A stretch of DNA of 64,000 nt from positions 353,659-417,658 of the forward strand of contig NW_008246089.1 of the NCBI RefSeq assembly GCF_000281045.1, read 5' to 3'. The stretch's first letter is position 1; each line of letters begins with the position of its first letter. Below are positions 54,596-64,000 of this stretch, one piece after another. The translations under genes were made by a program, and so were the position numbers. Origin of the DNA: Saprolegnia diclina VS20 (Eukaryota; Oomycota; Saprolegniomycetes; Saprolegniales; Saprolegniaceae). Under the pieces are notes generated by a model that was given only the letters and a program-made list of their open reading frames with translations, was not told the origin of the DNA and did no database searches.

Positions 54596-55492
54596 ATGAT
54601 GGCGCTGGCCGCGATCTTGGCCGTCGGGACGAGTCTCGGCGCCGGCCTCCGTGTGCTCTGCCTCCCCGACGACGATGCCCGCTACGACTTGACGACGGCC
54701 ACGAAGCGCGAGCGGCAGCTAAAGCCGGCGAGCTGCTCGGTGTGCTCGGCGTCAATCGACCCGACGCTCGTCGCACTCTCGTCCGGGCTCTGCGTCCCAT
54801 GCAGCTACAAGTCGATCCCGATGCTCGACGACGATACGACCGAGCAAGGCGAGTACTCGGACCCGGGCGGGATGGATATCGACCTCGCCGACATTGTCGA
54901 CCCGGCGTGCGATGCGGCGGACGAGGCCATGGCGCTGCTCCAAGACGTGCTCGACGTCTCGGAGCGCGTGCCAGGCGCCGACGTGGACATCCTCCAGACC
55001 AGCGTCCGCGACCTGTTGCGCTTGATTGAATCTGACCACCGCGCCGTCGTCGGGACGCTCCACGACATTTCGCAGGCGCTGGCGTCGCTCGCCGAAAGCG
55101 TCCCAATCGAGTGGCAAGATTATGTCGAGATGCTCGAGATGAAGTTTGACGCGCTCGAACACCGGTGTCAAGCGACAGCAATGGCCGTCGGTGGCTTTGT
55201 CTTGGCCGGTACGCTCCATCACCTCGTGGCCCATGCCAAACGGTATGGCCTCGAGAGCCACCGGTGCGCCATGATCATGAACGACCTCGAAATCATCGCC
55301 GAAACCATCGAAGAGGCGCCGAGCGAGCTCGTGCATGGCCTCGACTACTTTGCCAAGACATTGGATGCGCTGCACGAGTACGAAGCCGAGCTTACAGACG
55401 CCGGACAGTGGCCCAGTGTCCTCGAGTGTACGGACGCGCTCGAGTCCCTTACGCTCGACGTCGGCATCCTCTACGGCGACTGGCCCGCGTGA
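54596..55492 (+). CDS. Unknown protein with N-terminal hydrophobic segment and CxxC pairs
   Basis: Single exon, 298 residues. MMALAAILAVGTSLGAGLRV is a signal peptide or anchor. Residues 45-70 contain CSVCSASID and GLCVPC, two Cys-x-x-Cys pairs of the sort that bind zinc. The remaining ~220 residues are acidic and helical, with a segment of heptad-like Leu spacing (LLQDVLDVSERV, LRLIESDHRAVV). A mildly hydrophobic helix is at AMAVGGFVLAGTLHHLV. No family recognised. If the hydrophobic start is a signal peptide, a zinc ribbon would be unusual outside the cytosol, so a cytosolic protein starting later cannot be excluded. Confidence 0.65.
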   Translation: MMALAAILAVGTSLGAGLRVLCLPDDDARYDLTTATKRERQLKPASCSVCSASIDPTLVALSSGLCVPCSYKSIPMLDDDTTEQGEYSDPGGMDIDLADIVDPACDAADEAMALLQDVLDVSERVPGADVDILQTSVRDLLRLIESDHRAVVGTLHDISQALASLAESVPIEWQDYVEMLEMKFDALEHRCQATAMAVGGFVLAGTLHHLVAHAKRYGLESHRCAMIMNDLEIIAETIEEAPSELVHGLDYFAKTLDALHEYEAELTDAGQWPSVLECTDALESLTLDVGILYGDWPA

Positions 55493-55583
55493 GTTGCGTC
55501 TGCTGATGCGATTCTGTATAGCCTATTTAACACGGACCGTTGCGCGATGGAAGCGCCGTACTCAGCCGAAGTCGTATTCAGAT

Positions 55584-58084
55584 TTACTGCAGTCCGTAGT
55601 GCTTCAAGAGCGCGTCGGTGCTCTGGGGACGGCCACGGAACGCCTCAAAGACCTGAAGCGGGTGGCGCGACCCGCCGAGCGCGAGCACCGTGTCGCGGAA
55701 CTCGCGGCCGGTCTTGGCGAGCGCGGCTTCGTCGTCCAAGCCAGCTTCCTCAAACTTGCTAAAGGCGTCGCACGAGAGGACTTCGGCCCACTTGTAGCTG
55801 TAGTAGCCGGCCGCGTACCCACCGGCAAAGATGTGCGAGAACGAGCACAAGAACCGGTCTTCGGGCAAGGGCTTCATGACCGCAAAGCTACGCATCCATA
55901 TCACGTCAGATCCGATGGCAAGTGTGATCCCACGTACTCGTTAGCGATCTTGTGCTGCACATCAAAGATGGTCTCGTCGCCCGACGGGTCAAACTTGCCG
56001 TGGAGGTGCATGTCGAGCGCGCCAAAGTTGAGCTGGCGCAGCATCCCGGACGCGGCCATGTACTTGCGCGCGTCGCAAATCTTCTCAAAGAGCTCGGCCG
56101 GCAGCGGCTCGTCGGTCTCGTAGTGGCCACTAATGGCATTAATCGTACCGCGGTGATAGCAAAAGTTCTCCATAAATTGCGACGGGAGCTCGACGGCGTC
56201 CCACTCGACGCCGTTGATACCGGCCGCGCCTTCATAGTCGACCGTCGTCAGCATGTGCTGGAGGCCGTGGCCAAACTCGTGGAAGAGCGTCTCGACCTCG
56301 CGAAAGTTCATCAAGCTCGGCTTGTCGCCGACGGGCGGCGACTGGTTGCAAATGAGGTACGCCACCGGGATGCGGACCGCGCCGTTGACACCGAGGAGCT
56401 TGGAGCGGCCAACGCACGTGTTCATCCACGCACCGCCATTCTTCTCGGCCGGACGCGCGTACGGGTCGAGGAAGAAGCTGGCGAGAATCTCCTTCGCGCC
56501 GTCGGCTCGGCGGACGTTGAAGAACTGCACGTCGTCATGCCACGTTTCGACCGAGGCGTCGGCAGCCTACAACGCGCGTCGAGCTGGAAACCGCTGACAG
56601 CGACGAGGACGTAGTACCTCGATCGTAACACCAAAGAGGCGCGATGTCAGGTCAAACAACCCCTCGAGCACCTACGATTCCACTAAGAAATCAAATGGTA
56701 GCAAGCTCTTTGAGGCACCTTGGGCAAAGGAAAGTAGGGCTTGATGATTTCGTCGTCGAGCGTGTACAGGTCCGCCCGCATCTTCTCCGTCCTACGCCGA
56801 GCCGTGTGAAATGACGCATCATTAGCCCAGTAGACACACCAGTAGGCTACGTCCCAGAGCGCGAGCGGCGTCGTCTGGCCGTGCTGCGCTGCGTACGCGG
56901 CGAGCTGGTTGAGCTCAGCGACAGCGATCGGGCGGCACTTGGCGCGGAGCTCGTTGTGCATGCGGTTGACGTCGTCGACGCTCGGCGCCATCTTGGTCGC
57001 CAAACTCAGCTCGGCGTACGAGGCAAACCCGAGGAGCTTGGCGCGTTCTTGGCGCAGCCGGAGGGTCTCGTTGATGATTTGAGTATTGTCGTGCGGCGCG
57101 ATGCTAGCCTTGGTCGCGTTGGCGCGGTACAGCGTCTCACGCAGCGACCGGTTTGTGCAGTACTTGAGCATCGGCAGTAGCACGGGCATGTCGAGCGAGA
57201 GCTTCCACGGACCGTCTTCGGCGGTCGCGCCGTCGTGCCCGTCGGCAGCGGCGTTCTAGTACAGTGTAAACAACGTGCATATCGCACCAGCGATACGATA
57301 GGCAGTACCTGGGCCAAGAGCGGAAGGAGCGAGGCCGGGACGCCATCGAGCTCGGCTTTGTTGGTGATGATGAGCGAGTACGCCTTGGTCGCATCGAGCA
57401 CGTTGTTGGAGAATTTCGTTTTCTACGCACGCAAAGTTGAGGCGCGACGTCAAGGAATGGTCGTTGGTACCAATTCGGCCGACCGTAATTGCAGCTGGTT
57501 GAAGCGCTCCTTCTCTTCGCCCTCGAGGCCGACGCCACTCAGCGTCGCGCCGCGAATCGACGAGTCGATGATGCGCTACCGTCGCACGCGTTATGGATGT
57601 TGTTCGCAGGAGAATGGATGGGTACCTGCTGAGCGTCGCTAAAGGTGGCCCACGACGCGCTGCTGCGAAGCTCCTTGTACGCGGCAAAGATCTCAGGGCT
57701 CTGCGAAAACCGTGTGAAGATCGTGACGACTTCGATCTGCATCGCTGCGTGGACTTCGCGCAGCGCCGGCGAGTTCTGAACGCTCATGAGGTGGCCAACG
57801 ATACCCCAGATCCGCTGGAGCGCGTCGCCTTGGATTTCGAGCGGGTCCATGATTGTCTCCCACTCGATAGGCGTCGTCTTGGCGCGCAGCGTTGCTTCAA
57901 TCGCGCTCACGTCCGTCTCAAAGGTCTTGATGGCCTCGCGGAGCGCGGGCGCCATCTCGGCCACGGCCAGTGAGCGAAAAGGCGGCAACTTGCGCTCGTG
58001 CACAGCTTGCATGAGCGAGTTGGTCGCAAAGGCTCGGCGTAGGAGGCCATGCGAGGCTGCACCGCGCTGGAATCGGCCAAGCAT
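55584..58084 (-). CDS. M3 metallo-oligopeptidase (oligopeptidase A-like), organellar-type paralogue
   Basis: Eight exons: 58084-57626, 57575-57471, 57422-57309, 57255-56840, 56791-56719, 56671-56618, 56566-55938, 55887-55584; 717 residues. Zinc site [12 protein letters not shown] with the distal Glu in the following helix; other M3 blocks are [20 protein letters not shown], and [14 protein letters not shown]. The N-terminus [20 protein letters not shown] is basic and Ser/Ala-rich like a mitochondrial presequence; an upstream ATG at 58129 lacks this look. M3 enzymes degrade peptides of about 5-20 residues, such as cleaved presequences. The paralogue on the plus strand starts about 980 bases away in the opposite direction and is about three-quarters identical, but four of the seven introns here are absent there. 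Confidence 0.92.
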
Positions 58085-58129
58085 GCTTGTCCAGAAACTT
58101 ATGTGGGATGCATCGCGAACGTCGCCCAT

Positions 58130-58138
58130 TATCCGGAT
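58130..58138. promoter_or_regulatory. TATCCGGAT element upstream of M3 peptidase gene
   Basis: TATCCGGAT, 46-54 bases upstream of the start at 58084. A second CCGGAT follows at once, and another ATCCGGAT lies at 58300-58307 between the two peptidase genes. Confidence 0.4.
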
Positions 58139-58299
58139 TTCCGGATTCGTAGACTAGTAAAACGCAATGGGTTAAACACTGACAGGTGTGGTCCCCCTTT
58201 TTTGCCATGACGTGGCACTTGTTGGCATTTCATAGGAACGAGCGGCTGCGATTGGACAGTACAAGGCACATTTTGGCCAATCCAATTACGTAGAGTTCC

Positions 58300-58307
58300 A
58301 TCCGGAT
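58300..58307. promoter_or_regulatory. ATCCGGAT element between M3 genes
   Basis: Palindromic ATCCGGAT in the shared upstream region of the two divergent M3 peptidase genes. Confidence 0.3.
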
Positions 58308-58419
58308 ACACTAGGGCAGCGCTTCTGGGGCAGAGCTCCGGGGCAGGAAAGCTCATTTGGACATAAGTGAACGAAGCGACTGTGATCTGAGCGAAGCACA
58401 AGGTGGCCAAGGTAATCAA

Positions 58420-58531
58420 GGTGATTCATTTACCATCACTCTTCATCGTTCAGGTTTTCCCCCCCGAGCCGAATAATATGGGCGGGTTCGGGGCACGGGG
58501 GACAAGCAAGAGTGATGGTAAATGATTCACC
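58420..58531. repeat. Inverted repeat between divergent M3 genes
   Basis: Arms 58420-58443 (GGTGATTCATTTACCATCAC and on) and 58508-58531 are reverse complements over 24 bases with one mismatch. The 64-base spacer continues partly palindromic, with a C-run and CCGAGCCGAA near 58460 against TTCGGGGCACGGGGG near 58490. It can form a long hairpin or cruciform; a small MITE is possible. Confidence 0.75.
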
Positions 58532-59062
58532 AGTGTACCGGTATTTGATCCCCTTGGCCGCTTCGTTCTCTATGACACCGACGAGCAAACTGCAACGACG
58601 AGTGCCACGCTTGTCGGCCTACCCAAAAGCTACTTGAGCTTCGGTAGCCTTCAACTCTAATCACTCCTAGCGCTTTTGAACGAGGCGGTTGGTAGCATCG
58701 CAAGGCGCATTGGCATGTACCCATCATGGCAAGCGGTCGGTTGGCGTGGCGCTGAGGCAGGACACACCCAAAACGACGGACTTCCGTCGCGCCCCTCGAG
58801 TCTGATTACAAGCCATGTGGTTTCTTTGGTGGTTAACCTCTATCTTTGAATACCCTACCCACAAAAAGCACACTATCTTCATGGCATTGGTCCGATCTTT
58901 GCTTCAATACCAATATCTAGTGATTCCAGTCCACACTATTAGCGGACCTTTGACGTGCGAAACCAATAACCTCTGACAATGCATAGAAAGGCCATCACGT
59001 TGGAACCAGCTGGCAAAGCGAGTTGCTGTCTGCGGTCATTTCCGAATTTGCCCCAGACGCAA
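58532..59062. other. Upstream region of the plus-strand M3 gene
   Basis: About 530 bases; open frame continues upstream from the M3 start to 58979 without homology to the paralogue. No other gene recognised. Confidence 0.35.
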
Positions 59063-61307
59063 ATGACTGCCACCAACTCGCTCTTGCGCTGCGTCGAGGA
59101 GCGCACGCTCCCACCGTTCGAAGACCTCACGGTCGACGAGATGGCGCCGGCCGTCCGCACCGCGCTGGCCAAGCTTGAGGCCGACATCGCGGCCTTTGAA
59201 GATGAACTCCGTGAGGCCAACGCCGACGTGCGCTACGAGACGATCTTGGACCGCCTCGAGGTCGAAGCCGACGGGCTGGACCGTATTTGGGGCATTGTCG
59301 GCCACCTCATGAGCGTCAAGAACTCGCCGGCGCTCCGCGAAGTGCACTCGGAGCTCCAGAACCAAGTGGTGACGGTCCTCACGCGCGTTGCGCAGAGCGT
59401 CGAGATCTTCCAGGCGCTCAAGGAGCTCCGCGAAGGCAAGGTGTGGGAGACGTACTCGGGTGCGCAGCAGGTACTAGTCTTCGCAGCACCTCTCGATGCT
59501 GATCAAAGACATGTAGCGTATCATCGAGTCCTCGCTGCGGTCGGCGACGCTCAGCGGTGTGGGCCTCACTGGCAACGAGAAGGAGCGCTTCAACGAAATT
59601 CAACTCCGCGCCGCCGAGCTCGTACGTCTTTCTTCACCAAGTAAATCGGATCGCTGATTCTCGCTGTGCTAGTCGACCAAGTTTTCCAACAACGCGCTCG
59701 ATGCGACCAAGGCGTTTTCCCTTATCGTCTCGGACAAGGCCGAGCTCGACGGCCTTCCCGCGTCGCTCTTGCAGATGCTGGCGCAGAACGCTGCCGCCGA
59801 CGGCCACGAGGGCGCCACTGCCGAGGAAGGTCCGTGGAAGCTCTCGCTCGACATGCCGGTCTACCTGCCCGTGCTCAAGTACTGCACGAACCGGGCGCTG
59901 CGTGAGACGCTGTACCGCGCCAACTCGTCCAAGGCGAGCGCCGACCCGTTCGACAACGTCGCGATCATCAACGAGACGCTGCGTCTTCGCCAAGAGAAGG
60001 CCAAGCTGCTCGGCTTTGCGACGTTTGCGGAGCTGAGCTTGGCCAAGAAGATGGCGCCGTCCGTCGAGGCCGTCGAGCAAATGACCAACGAGCTCCACGC
60101 CAAGTGCTTTACGATCGCCGAGTCGGAACTCGCGCAGCTCAACGCGTATGCGGCCACCCACGGCGTGACCGAGCCGCTCGCCAACTGGGACGTGCCGTTT
60201 TGGTAAGCTCTCGAACTCTAGAGTCGGTTGCTCACGGCGCTGCATAGGACGGAGAAGATGCGCCTCGAACTCTACTCGCTCGACGACGAAGCCATCAAGC
60301 CGTACTTCCCGCTCCACAAGGTCCTGGACGGTCTCTTTGCGCTGGCGTCGCGCCTCTTTGGCATCGTCATTGAAGCCGCCGACGGCCAAGCGCAGGTGTG
60401 GCACAAGGACGTGCGCTTCTTCAACATTCGATCGGCCGAGTCGAACGAGATCATTGCGCGCTTCTTCCTCGACTCGTTTGCGCGCCCGGCCGAGAAGCGC
60501 GGCGGTGCGTGGATGAACAGCGCGGTCGGCCGTTCCAAGCTCCTTGGCGCGGATGGCGCCATTCGCATCCCGGTGGCGTACCTCATTTGCAACCAGTCGC
60601 CGCCCGTCGGCGACAAGCCGAGCTTGATGAACTTTCGCGAGGTCGAGACGCTCTTCCACGAGTTTGGCCACGGCCTCCAGCACATGCTGACGACGGTCGA
60701 GCACGAAGCGGCCGCCGGTATCAACGGCGTCGAGTGGGACGCCGTCGAGCTCCCGTCGCAGTTTATGGAGAACTTTTGCTATCACCGCGGTACGATCAAC
60801 GACATTAGCGGCCACTACGAGACCAACGAGCCGCTGCCGGCCGAGCTCTTTGAGAAGATTTGCGACGCGCGCAAGTACATGGCCGCGTCCGGGATGCTGC
60901 GCCAGCTCTACTTTGGCGCGCTCGACATGCACCTCCACCACAAGTTTGACCCGTCGGGCGACGAGACCATCTTTGACGTGCAGAAGGCGATTGCCGCCAA
61001 GTTCACCGTGCTTGCGCCCTTGCCCGAAGACCGGTTCTTGTGCTCGTTCTCGCACATCTTTGCCGGTGGGTACTCGGCCGGCTACTACAGCTACAAGTGG
61101 GCCGAAGTCCTCTCGTGCGACGCCTTCAGCAAGTTTGAGGAAGCCGGCTTGGACGACGAAGCCGCGCTCGCCAAGACCGGCCGCGAGTTCCGCGACACGG
61201 TGCTCGCGCTCGGCGGGTCGCGCCACCCACTTCAGGTCTTTGAGGCGTTCCGTGGCCGTCCCCAGAGCACCGAGCCGCTCTTGAAGCAGTACGGCCTCAC
61301 GGCGTAA
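59063..61307 (+). CDS. M3 metallo-oligopeptidase (oligopeptidase A-like), cytosolic-type paralogue
   Basis: Four exons: 59063-59470, 59517-59621, 59673-60202, 60248-61307; 700 residues. Same family features as the minus-strand copy: [12 protein letters not shown] zinc motif, [40 protein letters not shown], and a nearly identical last 100 residues. The start MTATNSLLRCVEERTLPPFE aligns just after the presequence of the other copy, so this protein lacks a presequence and should be cytosolic; an in-frame ATG at 58979 adds 28 residues (MHRKAITLEPAGKASC), which is a weak targeting alternative. Its three introns sit at positions shared with the other copy, while the last 1060 bases are intron-free. 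Confidence 0.92.
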
Positions 61308-61902
61308 GAGAAACAAGTTGTCTGTGCATAGTTGTCCATTCCTGGGTCGCTCACCACGCAGCACCAACGTGTCGTTGAACAGCGAGGTCGACGTGGGCAG
61401 AAACGTAGATTCTATTGCAGTGTTTATCGCACGCTTCTGTGGAACTGACTCGGCGACACCGAGGCAGCGGCGAGACAGGCGCCAAGACGTTGAAACCGCC
61501 TCTTGTCCGAGAGAAGAACGACAGACAAGACAAGCTACCTGCGTGGACCGCGTGCGTCAAAGGGCTCGCCATCGCCCTGTACTTGTATGTACTACGGCGA
61601 CCATGTACTGGCATGCAGGAGCATGCGCGGTGGCGTCGACTTGGGTGACTTGCACGTTGAAGTTGGCACATCCTAATTCGGCCGGGACCTTCGATATTCT
61701 GGCCTAATTAGGCACCACATTGCACCACACCAGGCGTGTCCCACGTGTTGAGGTCAACAACACTTGATCGCGGCTGGAGTCCTTGGGCGGAGACGACGAC
61801 GGCGATGGCCAAGAAGGAGCACTTTCGATACACGGTGTCCAACTTGATCATCTTTCTCTTCCCGCCCTTCCGAGCGACGCGCAGGTAGACGCGCTTCATG
61901 CC
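61308..61902. other. Intergenic region
   Basis: About 595 bases between the M3 peptidase and the S41-like gene. The frame of the latter is open from 61783, without a recognised motif; a 5' intron ending at the GTAG near 61888 is possible. Confidence 0.4.
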
Positions 61903-63203
61903 ATGCCTCGACGACTCATGGAGGCTGCTAGCGGCTTTCTCAACCTGTGCTTTCTCTACCCGCTGCAATGGTGCGAGTCGGTGCTCATCCAGCCGACGAG
62001 CCGACTGCGGCGCCACATGCCACTGCTCGGCGGCATCTGCGTCATCTGTCTGACTTTGGGCAGCATGCTGCTTCGGTCGGCGTGGCAGTGGCTCCACGAT
62101 GTCATCTCGGGCACGTTCTCGTCCACGGACGCCAAAGTCAACTTTGAGGCGTTCTGGAGTGGCATCTACCACGACTATGCGTTTCTCGAAGGCAATGCGA
62201 ATTGGTCGCTCGTGCATCGGCTCTTTGGCGACAAGATTGACGGCGCGACGACCGAGCACGACCTCTGGACCGCACTTGTCGACAGCATTGCGCTCCTCGA
62301 CGACCCGTGCGTCACCATCTCCAACGTCTCGATCCCCAACAACAACCGCGTTCGGTCCATGGACCTCGACGGCTGGGTCCGCGACCAGCTCGACAACTAC
62401 AATGTGATTGCCAACCAGTTTACGTGGGGCGTCGTTCGGCACTCGACGCCAATCGGGTACCTCTCGCTCTCGGCGCTGGAGGGCTTTGTCGAGCTCCAAC
62501 TGCCGTTCGAGCTGCGGTCGTGTGGCACGCGGCGCAAGCCGTGCACCAAGGTGTCCTTCTCGTTGCGTCCAACTCCATTGAACGTCCAACGTAGGGCTTG
62601 GTGCCCGAGATGTACGACCTCGAAGCAATGCGATGGGCGATGGAAGCCATCGTGACGCACCTCCACGCCACGCATCTGCACGGACTCATTTTGGACTTGC
62701 GCCACAGCACCGGTGGTGGCTCGTACATTGTGTCACTCGTCCTCGCGTCGTTCTTCAAGCCGCCGTCGTTTGCCTTCATCATGGAGGAGCGGCTTCAGAA
62801 GCGGCAGTTCCACGTGCCGACGTCGCGACTGCGCTACGACGGACCGCTCGCAATCCTCCAAGGCACCGAGACGGCACGGTACGTCTTCTATGGCGAGTGT
62901 CTGTGTGAGCACTTGGGTAGGACCAGCGAGCTCCTCCTCCTCGCCCTCCTGCACCGCCCCAAGACGTGTCGACTCGGCGCCAAGACGGCCGGCAGGCTCT
63001 CGGACGTGCGCGAGATGTCGCTACCCAACGGCTGGGTCGTCGACGTTCCCTACCAGCGCTGCTATGGCGAGGACGGCAAGCAGTACCAGAAGACGGGCAT
63101 TCCACCACAGAAAGCTCTGCCCGAGCCGCAGTGTTGGGCAGCAGCCCTCGAGTACCTCGACCGCGAGTGGCAGCATACGCACAATGAAGCAGCGTCGTCG
63201 TAA
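61903..63203 (+). CDS. Membrane-anchored S41-like (C-terminal processing peptidase fold) protein, possible pseudoenzyme
   Basis: Two exons, 61903-62550 and 62595-63203, in frame over a 44-nt intron; 418 residues. One TM near residue 45 (LLGGICVICLTLGSMLLRS). Family hints: FEAFWSGIYHDYAFLEGN, the TKGLVPEMYDLEA region, LILDLRHSTGGGSYIVS (the S41 core strand and glycine turn), ERLQKRQF and GAKTAGRLSD, where Lys falls at the place of the catalytic general base. In S41 enzymes the nucleophile serine sits three residues before a Glu (SxxE); here the aligned segment is GRTSELLL, so that position is Arg. Either a shifted serine is used or the protein is inactive. The PDZ domain of classical CTPs is not evident. 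Confidence 0.75.
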
Positions 63204-63267
63204 CACCGTATCTCTCATTCAGATAGTGCTCTTCTTCACTTATACCGACGTACATGTTGCCAAGAAG

Positions 63268-63840
63268 CTACCGAAGCAGACCGAGCGTGTCGGGGGCGAC
63301 ACGGACTTGGCTCGTTCCAATCGCACGCAACAGGAGGTCCGCGACGGCCTTGCGCGTCTCAAGACTGCTCTCGGGGGCAAACAGCGGAAGCAGCTGCAGA
63401 CCGAGGCGCATGATTCCATCCTCGCAGTGATCGCGTAGATATACGAGCATCGGCGACTGCTTGCGGGCGGCCGCGCAGCAGAGCGCAAGGAGGTGGCAGG
63501 TCCGAAGCGGCGTCTTCGCAATGAGGAACGTGACGCCGTCGACGTGGCCGAGCGCGACGAGTGCATCCATCGTGCGCTGTAACCAGCACTCGCGCTGCGT
63601 TTCGACGAGCCGGCCAAGCCCGTGGACGCCAAACGCCGCGAGCCACGTATCGAAACGAAGGAAGAAGGCGTGCGTGAAGAGGTGCACCTCGTGGTAGATG
63701 CGGACCAGCGGCCGGACGCACGCGTGCACGCCGTCTTGGTACGACACGATGAGTACGAGCAAGCCGGGGCAGACGAGCGCGGCCTGCGACGTCTGCGGCG
63801 ACGTGAACCGGAGCCGCTTCGCGCCTTGTCGCGTGAGCAT
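63268..63840 (-). CDS. Unknown 190-residue protein
   Basis: Single exon from MLTRQGAKRLRFTSPQTSQA to TLGLLR. A hydrophobic stretch (AALVCPGLLVLIVSY) lies at residues 20-35 and the rest is helical, Leu/Ala/Cys/His-rich (HLLALCCAAARKQ, LQLLPLFAPESSLETRK). The helical repeats recall ARM/HEAT-like folds, but no family is assigned. It is convergent with the S41-like gene, 64 bases away. More exons upstream beyond the window's right side are possible, though the ATG and the following non-coding sequence suggest it is complete. Confidence 0.55.
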   Translation of the reverse strand: MLTRQGAKRLRFTSPQTSQAALVCPGLLVLIVSYQDGVHACVRPLVRIYHEVHLFTHAFFLRFDTWLAAFGVHGLGRLVETQRECWLQRTMDALVALGHVDGVTFLIAKTPLRTCHLLALCCAAARKQSPMLVYLRDHCEDGIMRLGLQLLPLFAPESSLETRKAVADLLLRAIGTSQVRVAPDTLGLLR

Positions 63841-64000
63841 TGGTGCCAGATATTAATGGCGGGAACGCAGACAAACGAAACGGACTGTCGATTGGCAACT
63901 GGAACTTGAGGCGCCGAAAGCAAGGCGCAGAGGCCGTAGCGTCCACCACGATGGAGCACGTCGGTTGAACGCGGCCTTGGGAGGACGTCGAGCTCACTCG

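Noticed and set aside
59634-61367. Open minus-strand frame of 577 codons
   Set aside because: Exact antisense of the plus-strand M3 peptidase exons; no motif of its own.
1-64000. CRISPR arrays, prophage, bacterial operons, rRNA genes
   Set aside because: No regularly spaced repeats, no phage genes and no rRNA sequence; spliceosomal introns show eukaryotic nuclear DNA.

Overview
The window is nuclear DNA of an oomycete, most likely of the Saprolegnia/Achlya/Aphanomyces group. The genes are tightly packed on both strands and mostly broken by very short introns (about 40-57 nt). The introns usually begin GTAC or GTA and end TAG, coding GC is high, and there is no operon structure, no Shine-Dalgarno pattern and no CRISPR or phage signal. 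The gene content (flagellar SHIPPO-repeat protein, NADPH oxidase, exocyst Sec15, secreted proteases, a tyrosine-kinase-free STE20-type kinase, giant membrane proteins) fits a zoosporic oomycete. Species is inference only.

Left part (1-20 kb): the first ~933 bases are the 5' part of a minus-strand SHIPPO (STPGP) repeat gene that runs off the window. Then follow a Doa10/MARCH6 ER ubiquitin ligase (minus), a large helical protein of unknown function (plus), a signal peptide-Kelch-transmembrane-RING-H2 protein (plus), a PH-domain protein with an acidic, Trp-containing tail (minus), a membrane-anchored dynamin-superfamily GTPase (plus), a broken MRP/ABCC transporter (plus), a small uncertain gene, a secreted Gly/Trp-rich peptide, and a polytopic membrane protein (minus), followed by an ATAG microsatellite and a poorly resolved LRR-like gene.

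Middle part (20-42 kb): exocyst subunit Sec15 in about 17 exons (plus), a STE20 kinase-CRIB-RhoGAP fusion (minus), a papain-like protease (plus), a C-terminal-motor kinesin-14 (plus), the ALG3 mannosyltransferase with an extra C-terminal tail (plus), a trypsin-like secreted protease (minus), the diphthamide enzyme subunit DPH2 (minus), a small unknown protein (plus), an NADPH oxidase (minus) and a CHK/APH-type small-molecule kinase (minus).

Right part (42-64 kb): a 1761-residue single-exon membrane protein made of two homologous halves (minus), a 1.5 kb non-coding stretch with inverted repeats, ornithine decarboxylase with a presequence-like N-terminus (plus), a cysteine-rich/two-TM/LEA-2-like fusion (minus), an NTF2-fold DUF1348 protein (minus), an unknown secreted/membrane protein (plus), two head-to-head M3 oligopeptidase paralogues that differ in introns and predicted targeting, an S41-like protein and one last unknown gene.

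Themes: secretory pathway and membrane traffic (Doa10, ALG3, Sec15, dynamin-like GTPase, kinesin-14), Rho/ROS signalling (STE20-RhoGAP, NOX), proteolysis (C1A, S1, S41, two M3) and several multi-domain combinations that look lineage specific. A palindromic TATCCGGAT-like element recurs just upstream of several genes and is a candidate core-promoter motif. Exon limits were set by reading GT/AG sites and checking that the frame is kept; they are predictions.
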